From the NCBI GenBank assembly GCA_046593925.1, contig JBKJQN010000055.1, positions 1-64,000 on the forward strand: 64,000 bases of DNA, read 5' to 3'. Source of the DNA: JAYVYM01 sp046593925 (lineage in GTDB: Bacteria > Actinomycetota > Actinomycetes > Mycobacteriales > SCTD01). The notes below the pieces were generated by a model that was not told the DNA's origin, did no database searches, and saw nothing but the letters and a program-made list of their open reading frames with translations. Made by a program: the position numbers and the translations under genes. This document shows positions 62,447 through 64,000 of the stretch, piece after piece (position 1 is the stretch's first letter; the number at the start of each line of letters is the position of its first letter).

Positions 62447-62905
62447 GACTGCTGGGGCCATCGCCGAATGTGGCCGACGCTTGAAGGCTCAGTCCGTCAC
62501 CCGCACGCGTCAACTCCAGGCTGACAGCGCTCCTCTGATCAACCTAGCGTTGACGACCGCTAGTCATCCGCTCACTGCGCTGAGCGCTCGTTCTGGGTGG
62601 TCGCTGCGGCCGGCCGGGCGCGCTCGTTGCGCCATGGCAGGCACCGGCGACAGCGACGTCTCGAATGTCGGTCCGGGAGAGGTCGGCGAACGAGAAGATT
62701 CTGTGTCGCACCACCTCGTGGGCCGAGACGTCCGGTGGTGTAGCTCCGCGCGGCGCCACCGCATCGGCAAGGCACACGCGATGCACGTGATCATGACCGT
62801 CACCCCAGAGCGTGTCCCTGGCGACAGACGTTGCGGACGTTCGGCTGGTCTGGCTCGGGCTGGTCGTGCTCCAGGTGATGCCGACAAGCTTGCGGAGGCG
62901 AAGCG

Positions 62906-63190
62906 GTGAGCGAACGCAGTACCTACCGGCTTGGCGCCGACATGGGCGACGAGGGACCTGCGCGACAGCCAGGGCCGACACGTCGACGACGCCTACGTGC
63001 CGGAGGCCGTGTCCCAGGCGTTGAGGCGCGTCCGAGGTCGAGGGCGACCGCCGCGTCGGAGGCGGGGAAGTCGCCGCTGCTGCGGATACGGGCCAGCCGG
63101 GACCTCGACGAGACCGTTCGCCACGCCGCACACGCCGCAGTCGGAGTGGGTCCGCAAGGTCCTGAACGAAGCGACCCACCCGGCCAGCTG
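62906..63190 (+). pseudogene. CopG/ribbon-helix-helix antitoxin-like gene, frameshifted
   Basis: DLRDSQGRHVDDAYVPEAVSQALRRVRGRGRP, then SEAGKSPLLRIRASRDLDETVRHAAHAA in another frame, then SEWVRKVLNEATHPAS back in the first frame with a TGA. These are the N-terminal tail and ribbon-helix-helix of a typical actinobacterial RHH protein. Two shifts break it. No partner toxin is visible, and 62451-62905 contains only unrecognised frames. Confidence 0.6.
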
Positions 63191-63205
63191 AGCGCCACGG
63201 CAGCC

Positions 63206-63236
63206 TGCTCACAGATCTGCTCACAGATCTGCTCAC
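63206..63236 (+). repeat. 12-bp tandem repeat TGCTCACAGATC (2.6 copies)
   Basis: Two perfect copies and a third partial one lie directly downstream of the broken CopG gene. Each copy contains TCACAGATCTGCTCA, a partly palindromic AGATCT core. Confidence 0.85.
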
Positions 63237-63349
63237 GGAGCCTGCAACACCACCCGGCACGTGAGCGCACCAGGTGGACGGGCAGGCCGGACTGTGCAGC
63301 GCGAGGTGAGCGTGGATGGACCATCCAATCCCCTTGATCATGAATACCT

Positions 63350-63396
63350 CGCGGCTACGGACCAAGAGGTTGCAGGTTCGAATCCTGCCGAGGCCC
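63350..63396 (+). pseudogene. 3' half of a tRNA-Arg (anticodon ACG)
   Basis: The bases match the second half of a tRNA: anticodon loop CTACGGA (63355-63361), a variable region, then a perfect T-arm with stem GCAGG (63372-63376), loop TTCGAAT (63377-63383) and stem CCTGC (63384-63388), and an acceptor strand CGAGGCC. The anticodon stem has two mismatches. No D-arm or 5' acceptor partner GGCCTCG lies upstream, so this is a truncated gene, as left at the edge of an integrative element. Confidence 0.6.
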
Positions 63397-63829
63397 GTCC
63401 GTTCGTGTCGGCTGATTGTCTCTGGTCAGTGCTGACGCTCCACCTGGACAGAGGTAGCCCGAGGTGTGCATCCGGCTCACCGTCGTGCTCAGTTGGGCTC
63501 GGCCGTTCCGGGGTCACAGCCGCGTCCCAAGCTCAGGCCCAGTTGACCTCGACCTCGCGGGCAAGTTGCGCCCTGCGGTGACCGAAACCGTCGTGCCCGC
63601 AGGGCACGACGGACTCCGGACGGTGACGTCACCGGTTTCATGTCCGCTCGGGACATCGCCGCAGAGCGGTGGGAGCGCCCGTTCATGGCCGATGAGCGGA
63701 TGTCGTTGCTGTCACCGACCGCCCTCCCGCCGGCGGTGCTGGGCAAGGGGGTGACGCGTGCCACACTGCGGCGCCAGCGCCAGCGGTCTCCGACCGGGTG
63801 GTGCGGCCGTGACCCTGAGAGGTGGGACC
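63397..63829. other. Spacer with no supportable gene
   Basis: No recognisable protein is seen. A short inverted repeat GTCGTGCCC-GCAG-GGGCACGAC lies around 63592-63613 and could be a terminator or operator. Confidence 0.35.
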
Positions 63830-64000
63830 GTGGCAGAGCAGCAGTTCGATGTCGTCGTCGTCGGAGGAGGATCGGCCGGTGCGGTCATCGCCGCCCGGTT
63901 GTCCGAGGACCCGTCCGTGCGGGTGGCGCTGGTCGAGGCGGGCGGCCCGCCGCCGCCCGAGGAGTCCATGCCGGCAGCCGTCGCGTCGTTGCAGCTGAAC
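63830..64000 (+). CDS. GMC-family oxidoreductase, N-terminus (runs off the window)
   Basis: The frame from GTG 63830 reads FDVVVVGGGSAGAVIAARLSEDPSVRVALVEAGG, the FAD-binding Rossmann motif (GxGxxG) of glucose-methanol-choline oxidoreductases. GAGAGG lies about seven bases upstream. Only 57 residues lie inside the window, so the substrate cannot be inferred. Confidence 0.8.
   Translation, partial: MAEQQFDVVVVGGGSAGAVIAARLSEDPSVRVALVEAGGPPPPEESMPAAVASLQLN

Noticed and set aside
1..64000. CRISPR array
   Set aside because: No series of regularly spaced 25-40-base repeats was found; the only tandem repeats are short (4, 6, 11 and 12 bases).

Overview
The window is high-GC DNA (about 70 percent by eye) with GTG starts, ATGA/GTGA stop-start overlaps, ergothioneine genes, LuxR/MalT-type and ECF regulators and MMPL proteins. 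This fits an actinobacterium (Actinomycetota). I cannot name a genus. The density of decayed genes is striking: about 25 fragments, frameshifted genes or remnants lie between intact operons.

Layout. 0-18 kb is a carbohydrate and redox stress block: a glycogen debranching enzyme (frameshifted), an FMN reductase followed by a Rieske-ThDP fusion enzyme, a GH63-type glucosidase with an in-frame amber codon, a small sigma-factor-like gene, a three-gene operon with a redoxin, a CPA2 antiporter, egtB-egtD, a GH15 glucosidase plus a 458-bp partial copy of it, and a DUF421 membrane protein. Seven of these transcription units are preceded by the same bipartite motif, (T/C)GTAACG - 16 nt - GAC, always intergenic and correctly oriented. 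It looks like one alternative-sigma-factor regulon. Three members appear leaderless.

18-30 kb holds transposase and LysR remnants, a minus-strand membrane-protein operon (unknown small protein, DUF4389, MMPL, DUF2306) with mosaic repeats, a large MalT-type LuxR regulator, a VOC/AraC pair and several gene remnants. 30-43 kb holds a STAS protein, a response regulator / histidine kinase / GerMN lipoprotein operon, a MarR-ClC divergent pair with a palindromic site between them, a DUF4396 pseudogene, a CPA1-type antiporter, and a glucose dehydrogenase-GH15 pair.

43-45.7 kb is a compact sulfur-relay-like operon: DoxX membrane protein, TusA, DsrE and a TusA-radical SAM fusion. It is the best candidate here for an undescribed system. 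47-52.6 kb holds formate-THF ligase, then a convergent operon for mesaconyl-CoA chemistry (CoA-ester lyase, mesaconyl-C1-CoA hydratase, 2-methylfumaryl-CoA isomerase), as in the second half of the 3-hydroxypropionate bi-cycle or mesaconate/glyoxylate assimilation.

53-64 kb holds a secreted beta-helix protein, a tyrosine phosphatase, a YciI-ECF42 sigma pair, two tandem TenA paralogues (Glu type and Cys type), a GNAT, a large secreted protein with a terminator, a broken CopG antitoxin, the 3' half of a tRNA-Arg and the start of a GMC oxidoreductase. No CRISPR array, rRNA, complete tRNA or intact IS element was seen.
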